This document shows positions 53,245 through 64,000 of a stretch of DNA of 64,000 nucleotides, piece by piece. The notes under the pieces were generated by a model, which ran no database searches, was not told the origin of the DNA, and worked only from the letters and a program-made list of their open reading frames with translations. Source of the stretch: Neodiprion pinetum (Eukaryota; Arthropoda; Insecta; Hymenoptera; Diprionidae); contig NC_060238.1 in NCBI RefSeq assembly GCF_021155775.2, positions 22,102,470-22,166,469 of the forward strand. The letters run 5' to 3'. Position 1 is the first letter of the stretch, and every line of letters begins with the position of its first letter. The translations under genes were made by a program, and so were the position numbers.

Positions 53245-53749
53245 ATATATACATACGTACATATATCATTGCAACCCCCCAACTATCCACAACACACGTG
53301 CGTAATACACCCTCTAATAACGCACTCGCGACCGTATAGATACGCGATTACGGAACGTGCGACGGTTTCGCCCAAATTTCCTCACCCTTGTACATTCACT
53401 TTGGCTTTCGTTCCATCTTTCGCATGATTTGGGAAAAGGGGGAAACGCGAACAAGGAGACAAAATCCTGCACGAACCCTTCGATCTGCTTTACCCCCATT
53501 TCCTGTTGTGATTGATGAATCTCGACGCGACGTACGCGGTATTGTGTAGAGATGTTTTTTTTTTTTTCTTCTTTATAGGTATTCTTTCTCTTTTTTTTTT
53601 TCGTCACGCTGATATTATACCGAAATACAGAAATACAACCGAAGCTCGAGTGATGCGTAATCACCGTGACTTCTGCCGGTGGAATTTTAATTATACGTTT
53701 GTACATTTGTACATTATAGTAACATTATGCATTTTTATTTATTTTTTTT
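49915..53749. other. No gene recognised
   Basis: Mixed AT-rich sequence with (TA)n at about 53199-53232 and poly-T runs. Around 52452-52480 there is ATGGCGCC followed by the CRE palindrome TGACGTCA. Frames at 51677-51967 and 52053-52394 (96 and 113 codons) have non-repetitive composition but no recognisable family and no splice context. I leave them unassigned. Confidence 0.45.
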
Positions 53750-54400
53750 TTTCGAATTCAAGTCGAAAATATTGTGACAAATGACGAAACAAGGATGGAT
53801 GTCCAAGTTTCAGCTTGTAATATTAATATTTAGAGGTGCATCGTTGCGGTTTTCTATTTTCTGTTCAAATAACGTGGATAATGGTTTTTTTTTTTTTTTT
53901 TTTTTCAAGTTTGGAATTTTATAAGTCGTCAACGCGTCAGCGTTACCGATAAGACCGGAACATATTTTCGACGGGAATTGAGGACTCTATGAATAAAAAA
54001 AAAGAGGTCTGTTATCATTTCATGATAAATCTGCTCTTTTCAAAAGCTGTTTAAGGTCCTTTGGAGACCTTTCGACCTTAAATAACTTTTGAAAGGGTAG
54101 ATTCATCATAAAATAATAGGATATCTTTTTTTGTAGAGCGTTGAATTCCCTAGAAATACACGTTTCGGTCTTATCGGTACACCGATGCCTTGACGAGTTG
54201 TGAAATTTCAAATTTCGAGTGAAAAAAAAAAAAAAAAAAAAAAAAAAAAACAAGAAAATTTCTCACGTTATTTAAATGGGAAATAGAAAATCCCGATGAC
54301 GCACTTGTAAATATTAATATTAAGTGCTGAAACTTGGACAATATATTTTTTCCGTCGTTTGGAACAATATTTTCGACGTTAATTTTGAAAAAAAAAAAGA
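53750..54400. mobile_element. Foldback element around ACCGATAAGACCG
   Basis: From about 53750 the left arm pairs with the right arm ending near 54400. Landmarks are GTCGAAAATATTGT, GTCCAAGTTTCAG, AATATTAATATTTA and TACCGATAAGACCG, with the complements present on the right in reverse order. Each arm carries a long homopolymer (T23 at about 53885-53905, A29 at about 54222-54250) that could pair with the other. No coding frame. Ends are blurred, so the boundaries are approximate. Confidence 0.78.
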
Positions 54401-55486
54401 AACAAAGAACAGTAGACTTTTTTATGCGGTCTGTTGTACATATACCATATATATACAACCGCGTATAATAATGTGTTTTACGTATGTATCTCGTTGAATT
54501 TCAGATTTTGCGTTTACACGTATCGTTTTTTTTTTTTTTTACTTTCGCCAGATTTGTTTGTCCCTTTCCCGAGTTACGTAATCGCTGTTCACTCTTTTGA
54601 AACCATGAATGGTTAACCGTGCAGCGACGTTTTGACTTGACGTTGATATATTACGCGGGGGTTATAAAGTTCGTCGTGCCTGTAGTATTTATAACGCGAT
54701 CATACACCGACGGTGAGGACAATTTTTACGTTATACAAATACGACCGGCTAGTCAAATCGTATTTGTATAATTGAATAATTCAGTTTATAATAGTGATAC
54801 ATGTTTATTATAATATTGATTAACGTTTAATTTTATATTTTATATCTACCTGCAGTGGGATAATTTATTCTATCAATGAATAATTATATTCCAATCGATT
54901 CTTTACACTGTGCGGTTATTGTAACCTGAGTTAAGTATTGAATTAATTAGCAAAAAAAAAAAAAAAAAAAACGTTTCCAGGCTCAGGTTAACAGAATTAA
55001 AGTAATTTTACGTGAAAAATAATATAAATATGGCATATGATATTTTTTTGTAGCTTTGTTGGAAAATATTTGAAATTTTTGATTAGTGTTATTTTTGATC
55101 GCTGATATCTTTGAAACGGTTGATCTGAGGAACTTTGATCTTCAGACGTTTTTTGTAGAGCGTGAAATTTCCTACAAATCTTTTTTTTCAGTTTGTTGTT
55201 ACGATGAACCGTTCCAAAGTAATAAAAATGCAAAAATGAAAAATAAATTTTCCCGCGTTATTTAAATGGAAAATAAAAAAATGGATGGAGGCAAACCTTA
55301 CTATTGATATTAAGAGCTCATATTGGTGCCAAAATTTTTGTTTTCAGGTATACTATCAGTTTTTGAACACCATGAGAAAAAAAAAAAATTCGTCTTTTTT
55401 TGAAACACCCTAATATATATATATATATATGTGTTGAAGTTGATGATGAAGTGCAGTACGCAGTCTATTTATTGCGTATATGTAAT

Positions 55487-55519
<33 letters not shown>

Positions 55520-57872
55520 ACATATTATATGTATACATAGGCACGGTGTGACATAGCCATGATATTATTTATTATATCTTGATAAAGACACGAAGGAGTC
55601 GAGAGCTGTTAAACCGATCTTTATTAAATTATGCAAAGTTCTTATATAATACCGTTTATGCACAAAGATCTTTGACGGTAGTTAAAAATTATCGTAAATC
55701 CTGCTCGTTATTGTAATGCTAAACTTGGAGTATCGGATATTACGGGTATTATGCGTTCAAACGGTATTATTGCTTCTTTCATTGATTTTGCATAAAATAA
55801 AACAAACCACCCGCCCCCGTCTCGGTATTTATCTTCCCTCAGATTTTACGTTTTTTCATATTTTTATCGACGTAAAAATACCACTCAGTATAAATTATTA
55901 TAAATTGATAATCGTCAAGGTTTCTAGCTTGATTATAGATATTTTCTTACCGCTTGACTTTTAATTATAAAGAAAATTCGATAATCGCCGGATCTTAAGT
56001 TTTTATTTCCGGTCACACTTTTGGTCCTGGAGATTTGTCGAAATTTATTTTTCAGCTTCATAATTTGTAATTTACGTCATACTTCGATGACGAATAACAG
56101 GAAGGCGCTGGTAAATATGTATCCAAGTAAGTTTCACGTTGAGGTTTTTTTTTTTTTTGCACAATTTTACTCCCGAATTATTAGCAAATTTAACGAAAAA
56201 AGAAATAAAAAAAAAAAAATAAATAAATAAATAAAAAATGACAAAAGAAGAACAAACAATCTCTCAATTTTAGTTTTATCGAAAACATTTTTCAATGTGA
56301 ATTTAAGGAAAAAAAAATTCTCTCATTCTTCAAAAAAATTCATCACAAATACCTTGCCGTTTATTTCTGATCGAAATATTGTGTAAATTACAAGGATCAT
56401 GAAGCTCAAATTAATTATTGACACAAACTAGAAATGAGTTTGTACGAATCTCCAAGTATGTCGTTGAAAATTAAGATTTGGACCTTTATATTTTTTTTTT
56501 CTTACGGTTCTGGATTATAAAGGCAAAGTTTACCAATTTTCTCAAACTTCTTGTTCCCATTTTTGATTACAATATCCTGACAATAGGATTTGTGTATGGT
56601 GGTACTGGCAAAGAAGCGGATAAGAGGCAAGAAAAAATAAAAAATAAATAAAAACCTCCAACGAAGCTCTGAAACGGTAGATTAAATTCTCACGTATTTT
56701 TCTCTGTTTGTACCTGCAGTCGGGAGTGACTGTCTTATAACATTTAAAAGATGGCAATAGAATGAAAGGAAAACGAAGAGTGTATAACAAGTAAAAAATC
56801 GGACGATCCACTGTATACCGTATAAAATTGTAGTTACACTTTTTGCGATCTTATCGTCGATCTCGAACCTTCGTGATTCTCTTTTACAGAGAAGGACTGG
56901 GAAAGATACAGGACAGAGAGAATGTCAACTTTACAAGTTGTCGACGTGTTTATTCTTGGTTTGCACAGGTCCGGTCTTTTCACGTGTATAACACGTATGT
57001 GTGTGTGTATGTCGCACGTAGTTTTTAGGTACACATGTACACATGGGTAAATAGATGCACAGGGATGTTTGGATTGTGTATAGAGTTGGATCCACCACGG
57101 AGACAGAAGTTTGAAAGGTTTTACTGCAAACAGTCTCTGTCTGTCCGCGCAAAGTCCGTACATATTGCCACAGCAGATACAGGAACTTGGTCACAGACTG
57201 TTTGCTGTCGTTGTTGTTTTTTAAATAATATTGTTATTACACTGGTGTGTTATAAACTTCTGTTTACGTGATTTGATGCAATGGAGTTTGCGAATGAATC
57301 ATCGCGATAGAATATCTCGGCTAACGTAGGGAGAAAATAACACTGGTGGGTAAGAAAACAAAAAAGAATTTCTTTTTTTTATCGAGTTTCTACCGAAATG
57401 AATAAATATCGATTCTATACATCGAATTATAATCAAAACTTCTGTTTATTACTTTTAAAGTTTGTTTTTCTCTTTTTTTACGTTGATACGCAAGTCTTGA
57501 AGTTTTTGGTTGATGGATAATGCGGGAGCATATTCAGAAGAAAAAGGAAAACGTTTTTATCGTTTTGTTTTCTACAAAAATAAAATTTAACGAACAAAGC
57601 TATTTTTTTTTTTAAATTTATTTATTATTTACGTGAATGAAATTCAAATTTGACATCTGGAACGCGGACTCGAAACTCGTGTCGACCGGTGTAATCAGAC
57701 CTACAACCAGACAAATTTCATGATTCTCTGGTTTTGATTTGATATCTCTTTACCGACCTTTTAAAAAATCTTCGCTCGTAAATTTGTGCGAGACGTCGCG
57801 TTTGTCGTCTTTTTGTACGCCAGGGGCAAGGTGAAAGTAACATATTGTACCGTTACATATGTACTAGATGTT
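54401..57872. other. No gene recognised
   Basis: AT-rich. Some sequence at 55010-55400 shares phrases with the neighbouring foldbacks (TTTTTTTGTAGAGCGTGAAA, CGTTATTTAAATGGAAAAT), so it is probably a decayed relative. The 57000-57220 part is more balanced in composition but shows no exon on either strand. Confidence 0.45.
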
Positions 57873-58191
57873 TCCGAGTAAACGCCGCGGTATGTTTGGT
57901 TGCCTACCACCGAGGGGAACAAATATCGGTAATACAGACCTACCGAGTTATCGGCGGTCAGCGCGTTTGAAGCTGAAACTGATCGTGTTGCCAAGTCGTT
58001 TGGATTTGGCCAAGCAGTTGCATCGTCGTTTGTAACCAATGCTGAAACGTCAAGTGATCGCATTCCGGAGTCAGGTTGAAGTGATTATACGACTCGACTT
58101 GACCCAAGTGATTATGACCGGGTAGGTCTGTTTTACCGATATTTGTTCCCCTCGGGGTAGGCAACACAACATACTGCGGCGTTTACTCGGA
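57873..58191. mobile_element. Foldback MITE, CCGAGTAAACGCCGCRGTATG termini
   Basis: The left arm begins CCGAGTAAACGCCGCGGTAT; the complement of the right end begins CCGAGTAAACGCCGCAGTAT. Arms share GTTGCCTACC, CCGAGGGGAACAAATATCGG and ACAGACCTACC with few mismatches over about 75 bp. It is less decayed than the other foldbacks here, so perhaps younger. Short frames across it are incidental. Confidence 0.88.
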
Positions 58192-58333
58192 AGAAAAAAC
58201 TGTGTGTATGTGCAAAAAATCCCTTATCGAAGGGAAAAAATACGACGAAGAAGAAAAAAAATGGAAAATTATGAGAAAACTTGTGACGAATGAAACCATG
58301 GCACTTAATCGGCTGGCGAATCGTAGATACCTA

Positions 58334-58745
58334 CACTGAGAGTAAGTTTTATTTCCGGTTACCGCTCGGTCCTTAAATATTTTCCTTTTTTACCACAATC
58401 GACAAAATGTTGTTTTAGGTAGAAAGTGAAAATTAGTTTTCTAGCCGTTGCCGGAAAGTCTCGTATCCGTTGCTATTCTTTCTCATTACGATCGCTGTTG
58501 CTAGATTTTCTTGCAACCGTTGCGAAAAATTAACGCTTGTGCAACAATAAATTGACGTTAAAGCCTCGTTTAACTAAAAAAGTAGAGTAAACCTCAGAAA
58601 CTGATTTTGCGTTGCAATTACCAAAAAAGTATCGATAATAGCTCGTTTTTCGTAATCCCAACAATATTCAAACACTTTTTTGCTAACGATACCTGTCTTA
58701 CCGACGTTTTCTAGTTACCGCAACAAATGAAATTCTTCTCATTGT
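58334..58745 (-). mobile_element. CACTGAG MITE, copy B (inverted)
   Basis: Starts CACTGAGAGTAAGTTTTATT and, read on the minus strand, follows copy A throughout (GGTATCGTTAGCAAAAAA, AACGTCAATTTATTGTTGCA, CTAGCAACAGCGATCGTAAT). The far end has decayed to CTCATTG. TA on both flanks (CCTA|CACTG and CATTG|TACA) indicates a TA target duplication, as for Tc1/mariner-type elements. Confidence 0.87.
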
Positions 58746-59599
58746 ACATAATTGCAGGAGAATCGTCTATCATCATCATCGTCATCGTCATCATCCGTAG
58801 CTTCACATCCATCGGAATACATCCTAGCCGTATATGTGTGTTAGCGGAGATTCGCGTGCCGAGTTTATGCTCGATAAAGTCTACCCGGTTGGCGTTAAAT
58901 GTAATGGGATCGACTGTTATCGAGGGCAAAGGTTGTATACCGAAAGGTTTGCAGGGTCAGCTGCGTCAGCTTGCAGAGTCTACTTCTCGCAGAAGCGAGG
59001 GGGGGGGGGAGAAAGCTCGACGTTTTCACCGTCCGTCCGGCAAACCGCGGCGAACCGAAACTCGGTTCTCTTGTGATTTTCCTGAAGGGATTTTAGCCAC
59101 GATGACGAGGGACTCGTCGACCTCGGCTGACAATAGTGATGGATTTTACCTGCCGTAGAGAGATTTGACCTTAGCTTTGAAATCGCTGGATTTATGCTGT
59201 ACGTATAGTACCGTGTGACCCGGGATGACGGAGGAACCGGAAATCGGTATCCCGTCTTCATATCGCACACGGATCTTTTCTTCTCTTCGATGCCGTCGAT
59301 TTCTACCTCTTTATCTCTCTCTCTCTCCCGCCTTCTCTCTTTTATCTCTCATTTTACTTATTTCACCGTTTGAACAAACAGGAATTTTGTTCGTTAATTT
59401 GCAAAGCGGTATGAACTTGAAAAGAAAATAAAACAAAAAAAAAAGAAACAAATAATAGAATTGTTTGATCCAAGCTAATTTGTTTGATTTATATCTGAGC
59501 TGTGGGATGTATTATATTAGCAACGATCAATTATTTATGATATACACGAGTGTAAAATTATTATCGTTTAAAATCGTTGTTATTATCACGGCTGGGTAA
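58746..59599. other. No gene recognised; possible splice-bounded frame on minus strand
   Basis: A 96-codon minus frame (58980-59270) ends before a donor-like GCAG|GTAAAA near 59150 and contains a G9 run. It resembles no known family. (CT)n stretches occur at 59313-59350. Confidence 0.35.
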
Positions 59600-60055
59600 T
59601 ATTTGAAATGGTTTCATTTGAAATAGGCATTTAAAATGTAAACGGCATTTTGCATTTAATATTTCAAGTGTTCTTAGAGTAACTAATTACATTTACCCAT
59701 TTAAATTACGTTTTTGAAAGCATTTTTCATTTTTCATTTTTCATTTTAACTGGATCTACTGAAGCATTTTATTATCCAGCAGCGTCCAGCAGAATATTTT
59801 CCTACGGTTTTATGATCATGCGATTCAGAAGGAGAAGCATGGACGATAAAAAAACGATAATCGACATATATGTTGTATTACAGATGGGATATAAAAATGA
59901 TTTCGTTACGTAAATCATTTTGCATTATTATAAACCATTTTAAATGTTCTCAAAGTAAACCATTTACATTTACCCATTTTAATTCAAACTTTTTTCTAAA
60001 AGCATTTTCCATTTTTTCATTTTAAATCGATCTATTGAAACATTTTACCCAGAAG
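59600..60055. repeat. Two diverged direct copies of a CATTT-rich unit
   Basis: 59615-59775 and 59915-60050 align in the same orientation. Each has a GCATT/CATTTTAAAT stretch, GTTCTYARAGTAA, TTTACATTTACCCATTT, AAAGCATTTT, ATCTAYTGAA and CATTTTA in that order. It is a tandem duplication or two insertions of an unnamed repeat. Confidence 0.65.
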
Positions 60056-60068
60056 TGATTATAATGTA

Positions 60069-60414
60069 CACTGAGAAAAATTGACTAAAACAGGTATCGT
60101 TAAAAAAACTGTTTGAATATTGTTGGAAGTAAGAAAAACGAGGTACGCGTAAACATTTTTCGCTATTGTCGATCCTTTCTTGGTAATTGCAACGCGAAAT
60201 CATTTTGTGAGGTTTAATCTACTTTTTTAGTTAAATACGGCTTTAACGTCAATTTATTCTTGCAAAAGCATTAAATTTTCGCAACGGTTGCAAGAAAATC
60301 TAGCAACAGTGATCGTAATGACAAAGAATAGTAACGGATACTAGAATTTTTTTGTTGGAAAATGAAAATAGTTAAGGACTGAGCGGTAACCGGAACTAAA
60401 AATTTCTCTCAGTG
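60069..60414 (+). mobile_element. CACTGAG MITE, copy C
   Basis: 346 bp, starts CACTGAGAAAAATTGACTAA and ends AAATTTCTCTCAGTG, with TA on both flanks (GTA|CACTG and CAGTG|TAGG). It lacks about 80 bp present in copy A, including part of the region between ACGGATA and GTTGGAAAATGAAAATAG. Confidence 0.9.
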
Positions 60415-62559
60415 TAGGTAAAATATAGCGAGCAAGTTCAATCGTAACGTGGATCCATTTGTAGCATGTAAGATATAAGAAAATTTTTTAATATCATCGC
60501 ATAACGGTGAGAGTTTCGAAATTCGAAGAATGAATTATTACCCCACGAACAACGTTCCGAAAATTTTTGTACGTCCTTACGTATCTTATACACGAAAGAG
60601 AATAAAGGGAATTTTTTATTCACGTATAATCTAATCTGCTGCTACTAAAGCTGCTGCGTTGCTTGCGATAATAATTTATCCGACGCGAAGGTTTGCACGG
60701 AAATGAATTTTATCATAATAATATGTACTTGCCGTTTACAACGATTCGCAGAGGCTGCAAGTTCCCTTTTACGATATGGCTACGTGTCGTGTAATATTTA
60801 GGTGAATATTTATACTGTAGGTACGTATCTACCCTACAAGGCATGTTACAGTAAGCAAGGGTTGCGTTCGAATCGATACTTACAGGGCGCAAGGGAATTA
60901 TTCTCGAGTCACTCGAGTGACGTGTTATTACAACCAAAGGCGATAACAATTAATATTTAGACCTATAAACATGAAATTACGAAGATTACTGTATTTTTTT
61001 TTTTTTTATGGACCCGCCTACCTGCCCGACTACCAGCTGTAACCTTATATCCGCGCTTTATCAATTAATCGTCGCCTCAAAAGTGGCAGGTTCGTGATAT
61101 CGAACCTTTTATCATGCGATGACAAGCCGGTCGGAGGGAGGCATTTAATGCTTCTCGAATTCCGTCTCGTTAGTACAATTCTATACGAGTAAGTACCGTT
61201 CTTACGGTATACTCGGAGAAAAAATTTTATCGTCGTAACGAAATTTCAGGGTTAACGTACATCCGATGAAACATTATTTACACGCAACCGAAAAGCGCAG
61301 TTGATTTCACAGGGCGCAGAAAACTAAATGTTTCGGTAACGTCTGAGGAAAGGTCTAGCACCAGAATCTCATAGATTTTGTTCCGATTGCGAAATCAGTT
61401 CTGAAAAGCGAAATCATTTCGTAAAGATTGGAAAATTATTGTTTAATCGTTGTGACTGATAAAATTATCGTTTTATTCTAATTTATGCCGCACGAATTAA
61501 GCGCCACATCGAACAATGACTAAGAAATATGCCGTTGCGAATTGACAGGTCGATTCAACGATGTTGGATCACGAATGATTTTGTTCTGCTGAGTATACCG
61601 GACGGATGCCCGAAACCCCTGCCAATAATTGCTAATCTTACTTCACTAGCGAGAAAGGATTTTTAACGCGTTACGCAAAGTATTTTGTCACTTCGACAAA
61701 AATTCTTTCAAATTAACGACGTAAAGTGTTATTTGATAGCGTCAATCAATTAGTAGCTCTCACGATTTCGTCAATCTTACTAATCCTTATCCACCGAATA
61801 GATTTCGTGAACTGTACGAAGCGATTTAGTTTAATCTACCGGAGCGTGTTCAATATTTTGATAATACCACGGAAAGAGTATCGTTTCATCGAATAGACTG
61901 GATTAAAATCGAGATGTCGTGATTATAAGTATATTTATTCAATAGAAATGATTATAGAAATTTTGGAACAATTGTTTCATTGACTTTGGTACTTTGAAAA
62001 AAATGTCGTGTTCCCGCGAAAAAAGTTGCTGACAAATTGATTGTTTGTTTCAAATAAGCATAAAGTTCTCTCCGAGTGTAGAAAGGAGGGAAAAATGCAA
62101 GAGAAACTTAAAAACTAATTAAACACGTCATCTTTTTATGAAGTTATTATTTATAATCGATATAATGCACGTGTGTACATAAATTACACATTATACATAT
62201 TTATATACGCGTCATATCCGTGTGTAACGTATGTCGCCATATATGGTAGCGAGTGTGTATTGTACAGGTAATCCTACGCACACACATGTACAGAAGTATC
62301 TGTGTACCAGCGCTCTTTGAAGAAGCTTCATTAATCCGAGGGCGGCGGGTACAAGTATGAATATATGTATACCTATCGTGTATCAACCCCTTGTCCTGCG
62401 CCCGTAAGGTAGGATTACAAGGGTGAAGCTTTTCCGCCTCTGCTTTCCATTTTTACTTCGTTTTTCGTTAATTTCTTGACCTTTTTCGCTAATCCCTTGA
62501 AAAGGTCATTTTTTAATTTTCCGTCTCCACATGACTCAAAAATAATTCCCTATTTTTTT
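60415..62559. other. No gene recognised
   Basis: The composition is more even than elsewhere (few microsatellites between 60.6 and 62.1 kb), yet no exon with acceptable splice sites and family resemblance was found on either strand. Most likely upstream Dpr intron or intergenic. Confidence 0.45.
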
Positions 62560-63080
62560 TTCAGATTTTTTATCTCAACTTTAACCCGTGTCCCAAAGCG
62601 GGTGGATTCCATTCAATCCTTTCAGGGGCTCGTCAAGTCTATCGAACGGATTTAGATGAAATTTGGCGTAAGGGGGTTTTGCGGGTCGTTGATTACGAAT
62701 CTGTACTCAAAATTTGAAAATTCAAAGCGGCGGGTCCAATATGGTGGACAAAACCCAAAAAGTCACTTGATATCGCCATATCGGATCCAAAATTTTGAAT
62801 TTTTCTAATCTCCAGTTCAGATTCGTGATCAGCGACCTCGGGAATCCCCGAGTACCAAGTTTTATCGGAATGAAATTGACTTTTTGGATTTCGTTCCACG
62901 ATATCGGATCCGCCATTTTTAATTTTCAAATATTGAGTTCAGACTTGTAATCAGTGACCCAAGAAATCCGTCCGTAACCAAATTTCATCAAAATTCGTTC
63001 GATAGATCCGATGCGCCACTGAAAGGGTTTAACGGAATCCACCCTCTTTGAGGCACGGTTTAGAGTTGCGAAAAAAATGT
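62560..63080. mobile_element. Foldback element of the 'GATTACGAATCTG' family
   Basis: Left arm: ACCCGTGTCCCAAAGCGGGT then GGATTCC, CCTTTCAG, TCTATCGAACGGATTT, GATGAAATTTGG and TTGATTACGAATCTG. The right arm is the ordered complement, ending GGAATCCACCCTCTTTGAGG. Weaker pairing extends outside to about 63180. The two arms share sites with the 9190-9575 repeat. No coding frame. Confidence 0.85.
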
Positions 63081-63521
63081 GAAAAAAAAAATTTTGGTAT
63101 TATTTTTCAATGATGCGGAGAGCCGATTTTCGGGTCAGCCGTTTGAAATTAAATATCGATCATTTTAAGGACCACCCTAGCGTGTGTGTTTGATTTCGTT
63201 ATATTTGTCCGGTACTACGAAAAAAATATTGCAAACCCATTACATTCCTCATTTTCGCAAAAAGCATTTTCCTATTTCCCCCTAAAATTACCTGACTTTC
63301 AACACTGCGAATACTGCACGTAGAAAAATTGTAAAACTAACGTAGGCGTGCGTAACGAGATGCAATAGACGCCTGGTTAAATTTCGTTACACAATTGCCG
63401 GACTATATAAGGATATTTAACGGACGGGAAACAAAACTACCGTAGGTTATATTATCATCTACGTGAGTTGTGTGTAGTACATTCGGAGAAAAGGAAGAGC
63501 TGAGCTTCTGCACTCGGATGA

Positions 63522-63567
<46 letters not shown>

Positions 63568-64000
63568 TCGACTCTCTACTCTACTCCACTTGACTTTACT
63601 CGACTTTATGTACCTGACTGCCTGTACAACCTCGCGTTGTTGCACGTTCATTGAAACTGTACGGTAGAACTGCAAGGGAGGAAGAGAAGACACTCGACGA
63701 CGAGCTTTTGCCGCAAACAAGGTCTGTTGGGGGGGGGGGGGGGGGGGGGGGTGGTTGCACCGTATCCTGTAAAAGTGTAACCTGACCCAACTTAAACGAA
63801 CCTAAGCTAACCTAACCCAATCTAACTTGACTCGACTTATAACCTCACCTAACTTTTTACCTACGGATCTGGTAGTTTGACATCGTATAACATCGGATAG
63901 GGAGAAGAAGAGAGAGGTATTTGCGGGTTTGTTTTCCATTTTAATTGTCAGTCTTTCTGTACTTGTAACGAGCAGTTGGTTCACTCGAATTACTTTGCTG
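63081..64000. other. No gene recognised; GA microsatellite, poly-G, CCTAA-like repeats
   Basis: (GA)n at 63523-63564, G23 at 63729-63751, and at 63780-63860 a run of degenerate CCTAA/CCCAA/CCTGA units. No exon recognised. Confidence 0.5.

Noticed and set aside
58980..59270. 96-codon minus frame as an upstream Dpr exon
   Set aside because: It has a donor-like end but no Ig features (no paired Cys or Trp pattern) and includes a poly-G run.

Overview
The window looks like insect nuclear DNA: AT-rich and full of microsatellites and homopolymer runs, with short introns bounded by GT/AG sites and no operons or CRISPR arrays. CpG is not obviously depleted and long-arm foldback elements of the 'GGTCGCTGATTACGAATCTGA' kind are common, which suggests a hymenopteran (sawfly or parasitoid wasp). 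That is an inference; no single marker proves it. Exons were assembled by hand from splice sites, reading phase and family resemblance, because most real exons are short.

Layout. (1) 1-5 kb, minus strand: the first three coding exons of a RhoGEF2 / PDZ-RhoGEF gene, encoding its N-terminal PDZ domain; the rest lies beyond the left edge. (2) 5-12.5 kb: no recognisable gene, one GGGGCCATTCGTTAATTACG-type MITE and two degraded dispersed repeats. (3) 12.5-17.3 kb: a compact gene cluster. MFSD12 (plus, 470 aa) converges on DMAP1 (minus, 429 aa) with 114 bp between stop codons. DMAP1 shares a roughly 300 bp divergent promoter with an unrecognised two-exon 93-codon reading frame. (4) 17.3-20.8 kb: promoter-like sequence and exon-like pieces that may be a non-coding transcript. 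(5) 20.8-23.6 kb: an unusual nested repeat block. Two direct copies of a 370-380 bp MITE flank two GATC-rich tandem arrays, which in turn flank a large foldback that contains a second foldback in its left arm. (6) 25.5-28.7 kb: a complete sorting nexin 6 gene (plus, 407 aa), possibly with an alternative 18 bp microexon. (7) 28.7-64 kb: a low-gene region with many microsatellites and at least seven MITE or foldback elements. It contains the last two coding exons (minus) of a Dpr-family synaptic immunoglobulin gene, an Ig2 exon at 46.5-46.8 kb and a GPI-signal-like C-terminal exon at 41.65-41.77 kb. Its upstream exons were not found and probably lie beyond the right edge.

The genes act in separate processes: Rho activation, lysosomal cysteine import, chromatin remodelling, endosome-to-Golgi retrieval and synaptic recognition. 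The tight MFSD12-DMAP1-orphan arrangement makes shared promoter use and 3' overlap likely. The richest unexplained signal is the foldback landscape, above all the nested 20855-23621 block.
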